Origin: Agapetus fuscipes
Lineage: Eukaryota; Arthropoda; Insecta; Trichoptera; Glossosomatidae
Assembly: GCA_951799405.1 (NCBI GenBank)
Contig: OX637344.1
Span: forward strand, 15,252,001-15,316,000
Direction of reading: 5' to 3'
DNA length: 64,000 bases
Of the stretch, positions 53,593 through 64,000 are shown one piece after another; within the stretch, counting starts at the first letter, position 1; each line of letters opens with the position of its first letter. The translations under genes and the position numbers were made by a program. The notes under the pieces are model-generated. The model searched no databases, was not told the DNA's origin, and saw only the letters and a list, made by a program, of their open reading frames with translations.

Positions 53593-53624
53593 ACCGGTTT
53601 CGGAAACAATGTTTCCATCGTCAG
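53593..53624 (-). other. Hammerhead-like core motif
   Basis: Minus strand: CTGACGA, T, GGAAAC-att-GTTTCC, GAAACCGGT. It lies in an otherwise unassigned AT-rich repeat at about 53500-53680. Confidence 0.5.
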
Positions 53625-53764
53625 TTACAAAATATTACCGACTAAATAAAATATAAATTAGTGCATCATTCTTTCAGGGGCTGGGAGTAGTGGTTTTTTA
53701 TTTAAATTAAAAATCAGAACGTGATCTGTTATCAGAACATTTAATACACGCCCACAAGCAAACA

Positions 53765-54440
53765 AAACAGACATGCTCAAACCCTCCTCGTACCCGTCCT
53801 GTATGTATGTAGCAGAAGGACCCACAGAACATGGACGCTCATACAAAGCTATATAGTTTCTCAAGTGGCGGAAGGCCTTCCCGTAAAGTAAAAGCAACGG
53901 CACGACAAAACAAGAGACTCTAGGTCAGAGGCGTGCTCATGACTCTAAGGCTGGTTTTAGTGTCGCGCTGACAACGCGCTGACCATTCAAAATATATGAA
54001 CTTGTAGGAAGCGTTTTAGAATGGCGCGTAGCTGTCAGCGCGACAAGTTCATATATTTGGCTGTCAGCGCTGACGGTCAGCGTGTTGTCAGCGCGACACT
54101 AAAACCAGCCCAAGTAAATGGTTCGATGTTACTGAAGCTAATAGTATACCTCGGGTGGCACTCCTTGTGGGATTGTTGCTAAATCACGAGTAGCGTGCAA
54201 GCAAACACTGAGAATATTGCGATTCTGTTTGTTGCAAAAGTTTTCAAAAAAGTCCTTAGCCTGAAATAAATTATCCCTCCATTGTGACGTCGCACGGCTG
54301 AGTTGCTGGGGAAAATGTGGGTACACCGATGCTCTGTTATTTTTTGTTAAGGACCATAGTGCTTTACAAGAAGTTACAAGTTCGACGTTTGCCCGCTGAG
54401 GTAAAAATTGTAAATTCAAATATGCAATGCGCAAACGCAA
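53765..54440 (-). repeat. R1-type LINE 3' end carrying MITE-J
   Basis: 53765-53945 and 54111-54200 match the R1 3' UTR at 24680-24980. 54200-54440 has an open minus frame with YPHFPQQLSRATSQWRDNLF, which resembles a LINE linker between endonuclease and RT; this last reading is uncertain. Confidence 0.6.
53949..54110. mobile_element. MITE-J, near-perfect palindrome
   Basis: 162 bp, ends GGCTGGTTTTAGTGTCGCGC and their exact mirror. It interrupts an R1 3' UTR, so the empty site is known from 24890. Confidence 0.88.
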
Positions 54441-54444
54441 ACGC

Positions 54445-54764
54445 AACTAAGCTACACATATAGTGTAACTTCTTGCCGCGTTATCCCCGAAGGGGTCGCA
54501 TGTGACGAGTTGAACCTATTTATTTTTACAGGTAAGGGGGCCGGCCTTACGCCAACCACTTCAGTTCAAGTGGAGGTTTCCCAGCTCCCGAGAGTGCTGG
54601 TACTCATTTCTTGTGAAGGCTGAGTAAACCTTGCCGGTATTTTATTTTGGGGTTTGAAATAAACACCGAAACGGGAAATCATTTCTGACACCCTCGGTGG
54701 GATTCGAACCCGAGCTTTCGGCATACAATGCAAGCACTCTACCACCTGAGCTATCGACCGGACT
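54445..54764 (-). repeat. TS2 SINE, full length reference copy
   Basis: From the right: gtccggtcgatagctcaggt (box A), gggttcgaatcccaccg (box B), the body and the tail ending atatgtgtagcttagttgcg. Confidence 0.82.
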
Positions 54765-55249
54765 ATGCGCCAATTATTATCACGTCATACGTCATCATTG
54801 AGGCTTAAGTCTTTAGCAACCAAAAACAACAAAAATTCACCTTCATTTTCTTTAGCAACCTGACATTGCGACGTCTCAATTTTTTGTTGATTGACTTTGT
54901 TTCAAGTCCACAAAAAAATAAAAAAATCAATAAAACTACTTTGTCTCTAACCGAGTTGCAGGAAGCGTTAGCTCTCAGATTCCAGTCCCGAATGTGATAG
55001 GTTTCCCCAGGGCTGTATCAATTTTGAAATTAAAGTCTGCGGTCCCTTCCCTTGCCCCTGCCACTTGCCCCTGCCCCTGCCACTTGCCCCTGCCCCTGCC
55101 ACTTGTCCCGTCTTGAGAGGGCCGGCCCTGGTATTGTTCTAGCATAACCCTTGTTGTAGGTCTCAGGGCAATACATGATCATGCGGGAAATGAAGCGATA
55201 CTAGAGGAGACGCAGGGCCGCATTAAGGTAATTTGTGTTTTCTAGAACG
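54765..55249. other. Unique DNA with a C-rich minisatellite
   Basis: 55050-55110 repeats cttgcccctgcccctgccac about three times. No gene. Confidence 0.5.
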
Positions 55250-55830
55250 CAACTAAGCTACACACATAGTGTAACTTCTTTCTTGCGTTATCCTCGAAGA
55301 AATCGCATGTGACGATTCGGGACCAATTTATTTTTACGGCTAAGGGGGCCGGCCTCACACCAACCACTTTCAATTGAAGTGGGGGTTTCTCAGCTCCCGA
55401 GGGGGTTGGTTCTCATCTCTTGTGAGGCTGAGTACACCTTGCCGGTATTTACTATTGCGTTTGAAATATACACTTTAATATGTAATCTAAGTTGCAAAGA
55501 TATATTGACATTTAAAGCTCATGTCAAATGCATGCCCACAAACAAACACGTGTAGTTTGCGCTTGCGAATTTAATGCTGAATGTGCACTTACAAATAAAA
55601 TCCAAACCTCACATGAACATACACCCTACAACTTTTGCCGACATGACACAGGGATGACATTGGCAAAGTGAACCATTTTTTACAGTATGGGTGGTCAGCT
55701 TCATACCAACCTATAAGTCAAGGAAACGGTAAATCATTTCTGACACCCTCGGGGATCGAACCCTTGCATGCAAGGGTTGCAAGGGATGCAAGCATTCTAC
55801 CAGCTGAGCTATGGACCGGACTTTTGACGA
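55250..55830 (-). repeat. TS2 split by an LA 3' end
   Basis: TS2 tail and body 55250-55482, LA element 55483-55722, TS2 head 55723-55830 (agctgagctatggaccgg in reverse). The head contains a small duplication of tgcaagggttgcaaggga. Confidence 0.72.
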
Positions 55831-55831
55831 G

Positions 55832-56165
55832 CTTCGTCGCCACTACAAAGTGCCTATTCTCAAGCAAGACCCAGTTGCTGTAAGGCTGGATGGACCTTTT
55901 GATGACAAGAATAATAGTTTCGAATTTTTAATGATTTGAAATAAACACCACACCGCAAAATCATTTCAGACACCCTCGGACGGTGGGATTCGAGCCCGAG
56001 TTCTCGGTATAGAATGCTACCGTAATATTCTACCAACTGAGCTATCGACTGAGCTGGACTAAACTAAAATAAAAACTCAAAGCTAAAAATGAGCATGGCC
56101 CTTGCAGCTTTTTTCGGTCGAAACAAGGGATGACATTGGCAAATTAAACCATTACTACCAGATGA
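55832..56165 (-). repeat. TS1 fragment, TS2 head and LA scrap
   Basis: 55832-55910 TS1 middle; 55920-56060 TS2 head end (gaccgagttctcggtat-like, ctatcgactgagc); 56090-56165 decayed LA. Confidence 0.55.
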
Positions 56166-56233
56166 AGTAATAAGTTTTTTTTTTATGTTTTTTCAAGTTA
56201 GACCACCGTTTATTTGCAGTTTTTTTTATCTAC

Positions 56234-56270
56234 CGACGTTTCGCTTTCACGAGCAGAAAGCATTCTCTAG
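56234..56270 (-). other. Degenerate hammerhead-like motif
   Basis: Minus strand: CTAGAGAAT, GCTTTC-...-GAAAGC, GAAACGTCGG. The first box is altered but the stem still pairs. Confidence 0.35.
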
Positions 56271-56330
56271 GCGACAAAATCAAACACAAAACCATTTGTT
56301 TATACAACACCGATCATGGAATTTAAAGTA

Positions 56331-56741
56331 AAAGATTGAAACTTTTTTATTTAAAGAATCAGTTAATAACTAAACTCGCATCCATTGAGTTCGCCTCTTC
56401 TTTTCATAGGGTCCAATAACAGTACAGCGAATCACTCATCGATCTCCCATGTAAGACTTGCCGTACACGTTGTGTGCGTGAGTGAGTATGGAGGGACCCA
56501 TATAACAATCGGGTTCTCTACTAGGGTCACGGTACACTGAATTAATTATTTATAGCGAGCTTTATTGTTTCGACCTCAAGTTATCTTACCATTCGCCCTA
56601 CGCTGATTTTAACTAGAAACTGTGCGTATGTTTGCCAAGTGTACTACGTTCCACGAGGAGCATCAAATAGTTATTCAACTTAAAATATTTTTTTTACTTT
56701 TTGTTTATTTAACAGTAGTTTTTTTTAAATTAGATATTTCA
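56331..56741. other. Unique DNA
   Basis: No recognised feature. Confidence 0.3.
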
Positions 56742-57170
56742 AAACAGAGGAAGTGTGAAAGGAAAATAAGATAAGGGACGACCGAGAAAAGTATGGAGTG
56801 ATCAGATTGAGGAGATTGTGTAAGAATGTGATATACAAAGTGAGTGTAAAAGAAGAAAATGCATGAAAAAGGTGATGGATATAAATGATTTGAAAGAGGT
56901 TTGTAAGGATAGGAAGAAATGGAGTCAGCTCTGCAGAGTCTCTGGCCACACTTAGCGGAATGGCGTTAGAGTAACGGTTACAGTTACAATTTATACATAA
57001 ATAAATTTTATTTAGGTACATGTATCAAAGGATGATTACTGTGGTGAGCGGTGTTTTGTGTGAATCACATCTCAAGAGCCCTCTGCAAGCTTGGTCATCG
57101 TTATATTATTGACAATTATAGAAGCATGAAAATTTGCTGTAAGACCAGTGGTGACCGGTTATCTATAGGG
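56742..57170. repeat. LB 3' end (+) and TS1 tail piece (-)
   Basis: 56742-56990 is the LB coding end and 3' UTR (gagtcagctctgcagagtct) ending in ggttacagttaca. 57030-57170 is a TS1 tail with cctcaagagccctctgc-type sequence. Confidence 0.65.
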
Positions 57171-57267
57171 ACCAACGATTTTTTTTATTGTACCTACGTA
57201 AGAAATAAATGTGTTTTCACAAATGCTTTTGAAACCTAGACATTGGCTTAGCGTGAACAACATAATC

Positions 57268-57617
57268 TATATTATAATCTATAATCTAAGATGCAAGGAT
57301 ATATTCATTCAAAGCTCTCAGATGTATGCTCACAAACAAACACGTGTAGTTCGCGCTTACAAATGCTGATTGTGTACTTACAAATAAAATCCAAACCTCA
57401 AATGAACATAAGCCCTGCAACTCTTGCCGACATTCCCTGAAACAGGGGGGACATTGGCAAAGTGAAACATCATTGGAACATATTTTTTCCATTCTATCTA
57501 CATAACCAATTCATCGCCTTACAGCAGTGATTGTCATTGTCAACCAAACCGTGTAAAATAAATTCTGTAAATAATTTGCAGTTGAATTGCAAGAGAACCC
57601 CAACTAAAATCGTAACA
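57268..57617. repeat. LA 3' end (-) and LTR 3' fragment (+)
   Basis: 57268-57475 LA. 57505-57617 matches the end of the TGTTACGA LTR (caaaccgtgtaaaataa, gagaacccc, atcgtaaca). Confidence 0.65.
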
Positions 57618-57985
57618 ATATGGTACTTCACGCTAAAAGCAATGTTTAATTGTAGAGCCTATCTTTTTGTGTGAAAGGAGTGTATGGTAGTAAGTACTAG
57701 CATATGAGTACGTTCCCTACAAAAGCCAATCGGAATATTCGTACCAATATGGTACTTCACGTGTACTTTACTTTAAGCGCCCTTGGAGTGACTACATCAC
57801 GAAACGGCGCTATAAAGAAATCATCAACTCATCATCATCATCATTATCATTATTCACACTGAGCAATGTTTAATTGTAGAGCCCATCTTTTTGAGGAAAG
57901 CAGTGTATGGTTTTAAGTATTTACTAGCATAATATGAGTACGTTCCCTACAAAAGCCAATCGGAATATTGTGTTCGCTGTCTTCG
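57618..57985. repeat. Direct repeat pair flanking an LC 3' end
   Basis: 57640-57735 and 57860-57970 share gcaatgtttaattgtagagc and tgagtacgttccctacaaaa. An LC 3' end with an (ATC)n tail (57773-57850) lies between. Confidence 0.65.
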
Positions 57986-58799
57986 CTTGTAAATGGATGT
58001 GGCGCACAGAGGGCAGAATTATTTCTGTACCTTAGAGCATGGGTCGGCAACCTGCGGCCCTTAAGAGGGCATCTGCCAAAAATTCTTTTGAGTTGAGAAG
58101 AAGAAGAAGTGCTCGAGTTGATAAAATGTCTCGTAAAAGCATAGCATAAAAGTAAAACGAAACTACACCATCTTGTGCACGAATATAATCATAGATTCTG
58201 CATAAAAATTTTAACTCTTGTGATACAAATAAAAAAAAAACAAATTTGTAAGGAAAGCACTTCTTGTGAACAGTTCTTTTCCTACACATCTGACATATAT
58301 TGTAAACCGATCTCTTTCAAGGAAATATTTTTGTCTCTGTCACACAATTCTGCGCAGGGTTGCTTCTGAATCAGAAAAAAAATAATAAAAAAAGAAGGAC
58401 GTTTATTTTTCTTATAAATTTTATTATTAATACCAATTAATGAAAGTTTTAAAATTGCAACCGATATTGGAAACCAAAACTTTTAAAATGGTCATCTAAA
58501 TTGTAAACCAAAACTGTTCAGACTTTATTAGAAGGTCCGAACATTTTTGAAATTGGAACTTTCTTGTACTGCTATCCTTAGCAACCAATAAAAAATATTT
58601 GTTTGCCAAGACTCAAACTAAAAGAATACGTTTACTTGCCGAATAAAAAATTCCAAATTCAAAAATGTTCGAACCTCATTAGCGTTGTTGAAACATCGCA
58701 AGTTCGAATCCTGTCATGTCTAAACTCCTATCGATGATAGCTTTGACCCTGATATAACAGACGCTATAGGTAGCTGTAAGTTTATAATTCATTCTAATC

Positions 58800-59190
58800 T
58801 AATGTTATATAATATGTACATTGCAGATATACACTACATTTGGAATTCATATTATGTGTATGCACACATACAGACGGGTATAAGTTTGCGCTTACACATG
58901 CCGCATGTGAATATACAACATAAAAACTCATAATCTCAAATGCCCTTCAACTCTCTTGTCGATTTTATCTGAAATAGGGGTGACAACCTATAAGTTGTGG
59001 AAGACAAACATATAATTAACTCAACTCAACTAAGCTATACATATAGTGTAACTTGGTGCCGCGTTATCCCCGGAGGAGTCGTGTGGCGAGTAAAATAATG
59101 ACTTTTTAATTGATGATGTTCAAACCTGTTTCTAGCCAGGCAAAATAGGTTAGTGAAGTGTATTGCTCTTCACAAATCTGTTTTAAAAAC
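58800..59190 (-). repeat. LA 3' end and TS2/TS3 tails inside hAT
   Basis: 58800-59020 LA (cacatgccgcatgtgaatat). 59035-59095 TS2 tail in reverse. 59100-59190 TS3 end (tctagccaggcaaaataggt). Confidence 0.6.
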
Positions 59191-59340
59191 AAGTATTGTC
59201 TAACTTCAAAACGATTTATGTATATATTTTTTTTAAATAAAGAAAAAAACCATTCCTTTGAGTGGAGACCCTGCAGAAGTGCCCGCGCGGATTTACACAC
59301 ATACTTACAAAGTCCGAATTGCGTGTTATTAAACATTTAC

Positions 59341-59978
59341 GGTTAAAAGGAAATAGGGGCATAAGTGACGTTTTGGTCAAAAATTAGTTATGAATGCTAT
59401 CTTACTTAAAAACTTCCACTCTTTTTAATGCTTTCCCTTCCATAGATCTACGATGACCTTTTTTGTTGTTTATGTCCAAGCAAAAAAAACGGGTTTCGAA
59501 ATATGGTTTTGGTGTTACCGACAAGATTTTGGCCTTTTTGTCCTAAAGGCGCTTTGCACAAAAAAAATCGTAAAACCACATGAATGGGAATGCCAATAAA
59601 TGCCTTTATTTTTTTTATTTAAGAGCGGTTTTGATGTTTACAATATCATACATAATAAAAAAGTTATGCCCATTTTTCTGCAATCTCAAACTTTAAACTG
59701 CTCTCCTGAATAATTTAGTTTTTTTAACTGTTAAGAGTTTGAGTATTCACACAGTGAAAAATGATTTTTACAAGGAATTATAAAATTTTTGAGTAATTAT
59801 TTCACCTCGAGTACTTTCGACTTGCTTATGTCATTAGAATGTCCTCTTGAAAATGACGCAATCGAGTCGAAAGTACTCGAGGTGAAATAAATACTCAATT
59901 TATGAAAATAAAACTTTTTAATTTTTTATAATTCCTCATAATTTAGTTTTTGTCGCTTATCCGTATCACCTTTTTACC
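59341..59978. mobile_element. MITE-H copy 2, split by MITE-B
   Basis: ggttaaaagg start and tttttacc end, with shared interior (ttggtcaaaaa, gacaagattttggcc). Confidence 0.72.
59724..59937. mobile_element. MITE-B with 14-bp target duplication
   Basis: 214 bp; inner palindrome ttatttcacctcgagtactt/aagtactcgaggtgaaataa; ATAATTTAGTTTTT duplicated at 59710-59723 and 59938-59951. Confidence 0.75.
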
Positions 59979-61484
59979 TCGATATCTCGTTGTGTGTGTG
60001 TGTAGGCGTTCGCAGCCAAGCCAACATTTTTTTTTGTTGTAAATCGGAGCGTCCTTCTGCTTCCGCATCTCAAATGCTACTGACAAAATGTAGGTATAAA
60101 CAGCCGCTTTATATTGCCGTACGAGATTTGTATCGAACTTTTCAAGCTGTTTTTTTTATATTTTATTTTGTAAAATTTACATGCATTATTACGAAAAAAA
60201 AATGCGAACAATTTTGAGTTTGATTAATAAACTTACCATTTATATATATTTTTTGTATACTTTCGTTCTACAAATTCAAGTTATTCATTGAACCCAGATA
60301 GCATTATTTCGTAATATTTTATAAGTTTGTGTTCATTTTGACAGAATTCAAATAACTTTTATCAATTTTTGAAACGGACAATTTGTAGTTTATACATTTC
60401 TTTATTTTATTTTGACAGCAACAGATTTAAAAAAAAAAGGAAACATAGTGGACATTTAAAACCCAGAACACCGTTTTGGACGTATTCGCTCTATGGGGTC
60501 TTAAGGCGTCTTGGTGCGGCCCGCAAGATATTCGCCGCAACGCATGTGCCGGACGATATCATACACATACACAATGGAGTGAAAAAAAAATACAACAAAT
60601 GTCGTTAAAATGGACAAAAAGCGTTTTATTTTTATAACTAAAATATTTTAGGCAAGGACATGTGCTCCAAGCGTAGGGGCGGATCTTAGACTCGAAAGGT
60701 GGTCAAACTTATCCAAAGGGGGGAGTAGAATTTGTGGGTAGATTTCCCTATGTAGGCCGGTGTCGATTCGCGTGAGTTCCCTGAATCGCGGGATTCCAAA
60801 ATTGAATTGGCGGGGATTCTACAATATGAGATTTATTATGGGGAGTAGAATCAATATTGAATTTCATTTGTAGTTCGTACGTCAATTTATTAATGTTCAT
60901 GATACATGACGTGGCGGGGGGGGGGGGGAGGGTAGTCAGCATGTACTGAAATGCTGACCGTTAGATCCGCCACTGACCAAGTGCGGCCCGCACTAAATCC
61001 CACGTAAAATATTTGGCCCTTTTGCAACAAAAGGTTGCCGACCCCTGCCTTAGAGCATAAACAACGGAAGTCAACTTTTTTGCGTTTTTGAGTTAATGAT
61101 GCAGAAATTATTATAATTCGCTGTTCTTTAGTGGTAAAAATATTGGAGTCCTCGGACTCATTTGTTACTGAGATATCAAGTGTAATAAATATGGGATGCA
61201 CATAAAAGTGTGAGCATACACCACGGAAGTTCCACATACGTTGTTCACATTACTTCACATTAAGTAAATATCGATAAAAGAAGATAAACAGTTTTTACAG
61301 ATCAAAAATATCTCGTGTAGTTTAGAAGTTATGATGGTTTAAAAAAGTGCACATTTTCACTAAAACTCGTCTCCTGCACATTTTACTAAATGTGACTACC
61401 GTTGTTTATGCTCTAAGGTACAGATCTATGTCTTAACAACTTTTAGCGTAGTTGCGATCCAAGGATGTTATGTCTTAGTATTAT

Positions 61485-61715
61485 TCTTTAGTTGCAAAGA
61501 TATTATGTCACATTTGGGATTCACATTATATGCATTCTCACAAGCAGACACGTACAAATCCGCGCTTGCACATACCGCATGTGAACCTACAATATAGCAA
61601 CCAAGTCTCAAATGGACAAACACCCTGCAACTCCTACCGACCTTCCCTAAAACAGGGGTGACATGGCAATGTGAACCATTTTAAATAGCATGAGTGGTCG
61701 GCCGCATACCTTATA
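61485..61715 (-). repeat. LA 3'-end element
   Basis: cacaagcagacacgtacaaa, taaaacaggggtgacatggc. Confidence 0.75.
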
Positions 61716-61739
61716 CATAATAAATAATAAGAAAAAAAT

Positions 61740-62147
61740 ATTCGGATGATTTATTTGGTGAGCGCTGTTTTTGTGTGTATCACACCTCAAGAGCCCTCTG
61801 TGAGCTTGGTCATCGCTGTAGAAAGCGCCAATTCTTAAGTAAGACCGGTCTTTGGTAAAGGTTTATGAATTTTTCAACTCAGCGAACAGCACATTCGAAA
61901 TATCCTCGTAATAGCAAATTTGAAAATATAAATGTTATATTTTTTGTGCTCCGCCGGGATCCGAATCCACAACCTTCCATTGACGAGTCCGAAGTGCTGC
62001 CACTGGACTACGGACCGGTCCAAGATGCCAACGACACGCGGTGTACCTGAGCGGTAACCCATCCAAGTTCTATCCGCGCCCAATGTCGCTTAACTTCGGT
62101 GATCTATATTCTATGGGAACCGGTGCTTTCAACGTGGTAATGTCGTT
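61740..62147 (-). repeat. TS1 composite SINE: 5S head + tRNA + short tail
   Basis: 5S-like head 62147-62027 with a short ttcta insertion, tRNA-like head gaccggtccgtagtccag, body with a small duplication near 61890-61930, tail cctcaagagccctctgtgag in reverse at the left. Confidence 0.83.
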
Positions 62148-62164
62148 GACATTACAGTTTTAAC

Positions 62165-62285
62165 ATAGTTTTATTTTCAAAAATTGAGCATTTATTTCAC
62201 TTCAAGTAATTTCTATATGCTCAGTGCTCACGTTCTTTTCAAGAGGACACTCAAAAGTACTTGAAGTGAAATTAAATATACCTTC
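62165..62285. mobile_element. MITE-B relative
   Basis: atttatttcacttcaagta and tacttgaagtgaaattaaat face each other; aagaggacact as in MITE-B. Confidence 0.68.
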
Positions 62286-62289
62286 CCAT

Positions 62290-63059
62290 TCAAATGAATA
62301 TTCACTATATTTAAAATATTTTTAAAGCTTAAATTTCCGATAGATTTCAAAACGGTGAAACTGAAATTCGATTGTGCGAAGTTCGCGTGGAATTTAAATT
62401 GACTGAAAAAGAACCTGAGATTTATTTTTCAGGATTGCAATGAAGCAGATGTACATATTTTACGTGTATTTTTATTTTTTATTCGCGAACCATAAATAAC
62501 CCGTTTGAGTGACGTCAGCTGAAGGAGCGCCTCTCTCTCTCTCAGTTTTTGAGGATCCGACACTTAATTAATCAACGCTCCTGAAAACACTCAGCCGCTA
62601 AGGAAAGAGTGGAAATGTGCTACGAACAGGCCCGGATCTAGGGCGGTTCGAGCGGTGCGACCGAACCAGGGCCCCGCGCCAGGATGGGCCCCGAAAGACT
62701 TTAAAGGAATTCTAAAAAATGTCGTAGGAATTGATATTGAATACTTTTGACTCAAAAAGCTGCGTTTTGCCCAGACAAAGACACCGATAATAAAAGTTTC
62801 TCACAGCAAACGTTCGGGGCCCCCGACGATCTGAATGGGGCCCTTAACGACTTGAATGGGCCTCCAAAAATTTTAAACAAAGCCTCCAGTAACAAAGAAA
62901 AAAGTTTCTTGGTAGGAAGTCAGAAAAAAAGTAAAGGTAAACAAAGGTATCGACTGCGTATGATTTTATGACACCTGTTCGTGTCTTATAATGAACTTCT
63001 AGGATAATAGGCACTTTACCCACCTCCACCCACCAAGTTCATACAACTCATGCGGAGTC
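62290..63059. other. Unassigned DNA with GC-rich middle
   Basis: 62630-62880 contains cggatctagggcggttcgag and repeated gaatggggcc/gaatgggcc phrases. A 74-codon frame (62747-62971) overlaps it but shows no domain. Possibly an unknown repeat. Confidence 0.35.
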
Positions 63060-63805
63060 GCTTCACTTGGTGATACTTCACTTGCAATGTTTTTTTGGCG
63101 GCGGAAGGCCTTCCCGTTGAAGTTAATCAGCTAAAGTTACTCTGCTCAAGAAAGGAAAAAGAGGATCCTCAAATCAGGGGCTAACGCATGACTCTAAGAA
63201 GTCCCACCCTCCCCAGAACGTCGAGGTTACTGAAGCTAATGTGCCTGACGGGAGCCCTTCATTGACGTGTATCGAACGAGTTGCCATCCGCGCTGAGCGC
63301 AGTAAGTTATGGGTGTACATACGTCAATATGTATGGGTGTCGCGAGGACTGACTGAGGGCTAATGGTCACCTCTGCCCAGTCTTGAGCCCGCGGCTGCGA
63401 ACTCGTGCCAGGACTGGCAGAAGCGGCGGAATGCAAGGTAGTTGGCTCTACTGGCAACGAAGTCCGCGTAGCCGACCGGTCCGGAACCGGCCGGCCGGAC
63501 TGCGTCGATGAGGAGCTCTCGTTGAGAGTGCAGCAGAGGGCAATCCCACAGGACGTGCCGCACGTCCTGGGCAATGGGTCCGCACAAACACTCCCCTCCA
63601 CCCTGAGAGATGACGCCCCGTTCTAAAAGGTAGTGCGCAAATTTCCCGTGACCAGTGAGGAACTGGCTGGTGAAGTGGTCCGGGACGAGCCACCGCGCAG
63701 CCATGCGCTCCCTGATCGACGGAAAAAAGGAGTAGATGACCTTGTCACACGATGTGACGTCCCAGTACCTTTGCCACTGTGCGTATGTAGCGTCGCGAAC
63801 CGAGC
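63060..63805 (-). pseudogene. R1-type LINE C-terminal end and 3' UTR
   Basis: The minus-strand frame from about 63800 encodes VRDATYAQWQRYWD, FFPSIRERMAARWLV and a CxC-x8-H-x4-C cluster (CLCGPIAQDVRHVLWDC), stopping at 63360. 63060-63359 is 3' UTR with ggcggaaggccttcccgt, as in the 24-kb copy. RT is absent (5' truncation). A second, related R1 subfamily. Confidence 0.82.
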
Positions 63806-64000
63806 ACTAGGATAATAGCTGCATAACTTGCCTTTGTAAAGTCAACAGCGGAAATATAAAATAAAAGGCTCCGACGGCTGTAAAACATTTATTGCCACTG
63901 GCGCCGAGAGAGTAAACATTGCAAATTTAAACAATGGATGATTTATTGAAGATAGGCGGAGTCGAAAATAATGTAAATTTGGTTGATAGGATGTCAGATT
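63806..64000. other. Right edge, nothing recognised
   Basis: AT-rich sequence without similarity to the window's repeat families. Confidence 0.3.

Larger units (their letters stand above)
58038..61047. mobile_element. hAT-type transposon, about 3.0 kb, no intact transposase
   Basis: Ends CATGGGTCGGCAACC and GGTTGCCGACCCCTG, 8-bp target duplication CCTTAGAG (58030-58037, 61048-61055), both hallmarks of hAT. Subterminal gtgcggcccgca blocks recur. The interior holds TS3/TS2 scraps, an LA copy (58800-59020), MITE-H and MITE-B. The largest frames inside (for example 60369-60608) show no transposase motif. Confidence 0.85.
58027..61421. mobile_element. MITE-I, palindromic, split by hAT
   Basis: Outer ends GTACCTTAGAGC (58027) and GCTCTAAGGTAC (61421) with extended mirrored sequence taaacaacgg. 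Without the hAT it would be about 380 bp; the insertion is close to the left end. Confidence 0.8.

Noticed and set aside
54138..54446. Independent host gene
   Set aside because: Its end (ATRDLATIPQGVPPEV) is shared with the R1 3' region at 24918-25000, so it is LINE-derived.
61735..62147. Gene on either strand from short frames
   Set aside because: Frames are explained by the composite SINE.

Overview
The window looks like gene-poor, AT-rich, transposon-saturated DNA from an insect, most likely a moth or butterfly. Two paralogous odorant-receptor genes of a lepidopteran-like type supply the host coding sequence I can support. The order-level call is an inference from protein style and repeat types; no database search was possible.

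Host genes. Both receptor genes lie on the minus strand. OR-B (15471-22618) is complete: six exons joined by GT-AG introns encode 419 residues and end in the conserved C-terminal helix. OR-A (9905 down to 1110 and on past the left edge) has three exons here; the last exons lie outside the window. OR-A has one more intron near its 5' end than OR-B. OR-A intron 1 carries a 6.2-kb BEL/Pao LTR retrotransposon (3121-9298), with near-identical LTRs and a GATGG target duplication but a deleted integrase core.

Repeats. Names used here: TS1 is a modular tRNA-derived SINE, some copies of which carry a whole 5S rRNA-like head and some of which carry a tail shared with LINE LD. TS2 is a second tRNA-derived SINE with a head of the type tagctcagttggtagag. 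TS3 is a third, Leu/Ser-like tRNA SINE. LA is a LINE whose roughly 260-bp 3' end, with an (AGATT)n tail, is present about 30 times. LB, LC and LD are other LINEs known from their 3' ends, and R1 is an R1-clade LINE. Many palindromic MITEs and fold-backs have clear terminal inverted repeats (TIRs), and often a target-site duplication (TSD).

Layout. 1-9905: OR-A with BEL/Pao in intron 1. 10304-11833: a CR1/Jockey-like LINE. 12112-12924: a fold-back. 13-15 kb: SINE pile-up. 15471-22618: OR-B, every large intron holding transposons. 24-28.4 kb: R1 LINE. 28.7-58 kb: nested SINEs, LINE ends, MITEs and two large fold-backs. 58.0-61.4 kb: a hAT-type element inside a palindromic MITE. 61.5-63.8 kb: SINE and R1 remnants. 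Unique islands without recognisable repeats remain near 19.1-19.9, 31.0-31.35, 32.95-33.35, 39.65-39.95 and 48.6-48.95 kb.

Most notable observations: (1) at least five repeat contexts contain a CTGANGAT - variable hairpin - GAAAC core that resembles a hammerhead ribozyme core; (2) TS1 is built from exchangeable 5S, tRNA and LINE-tail modules; (3) the BEL/Pao leader holds 152-bp tandem repeats whose hairpin is kept by compensatory sequence change.
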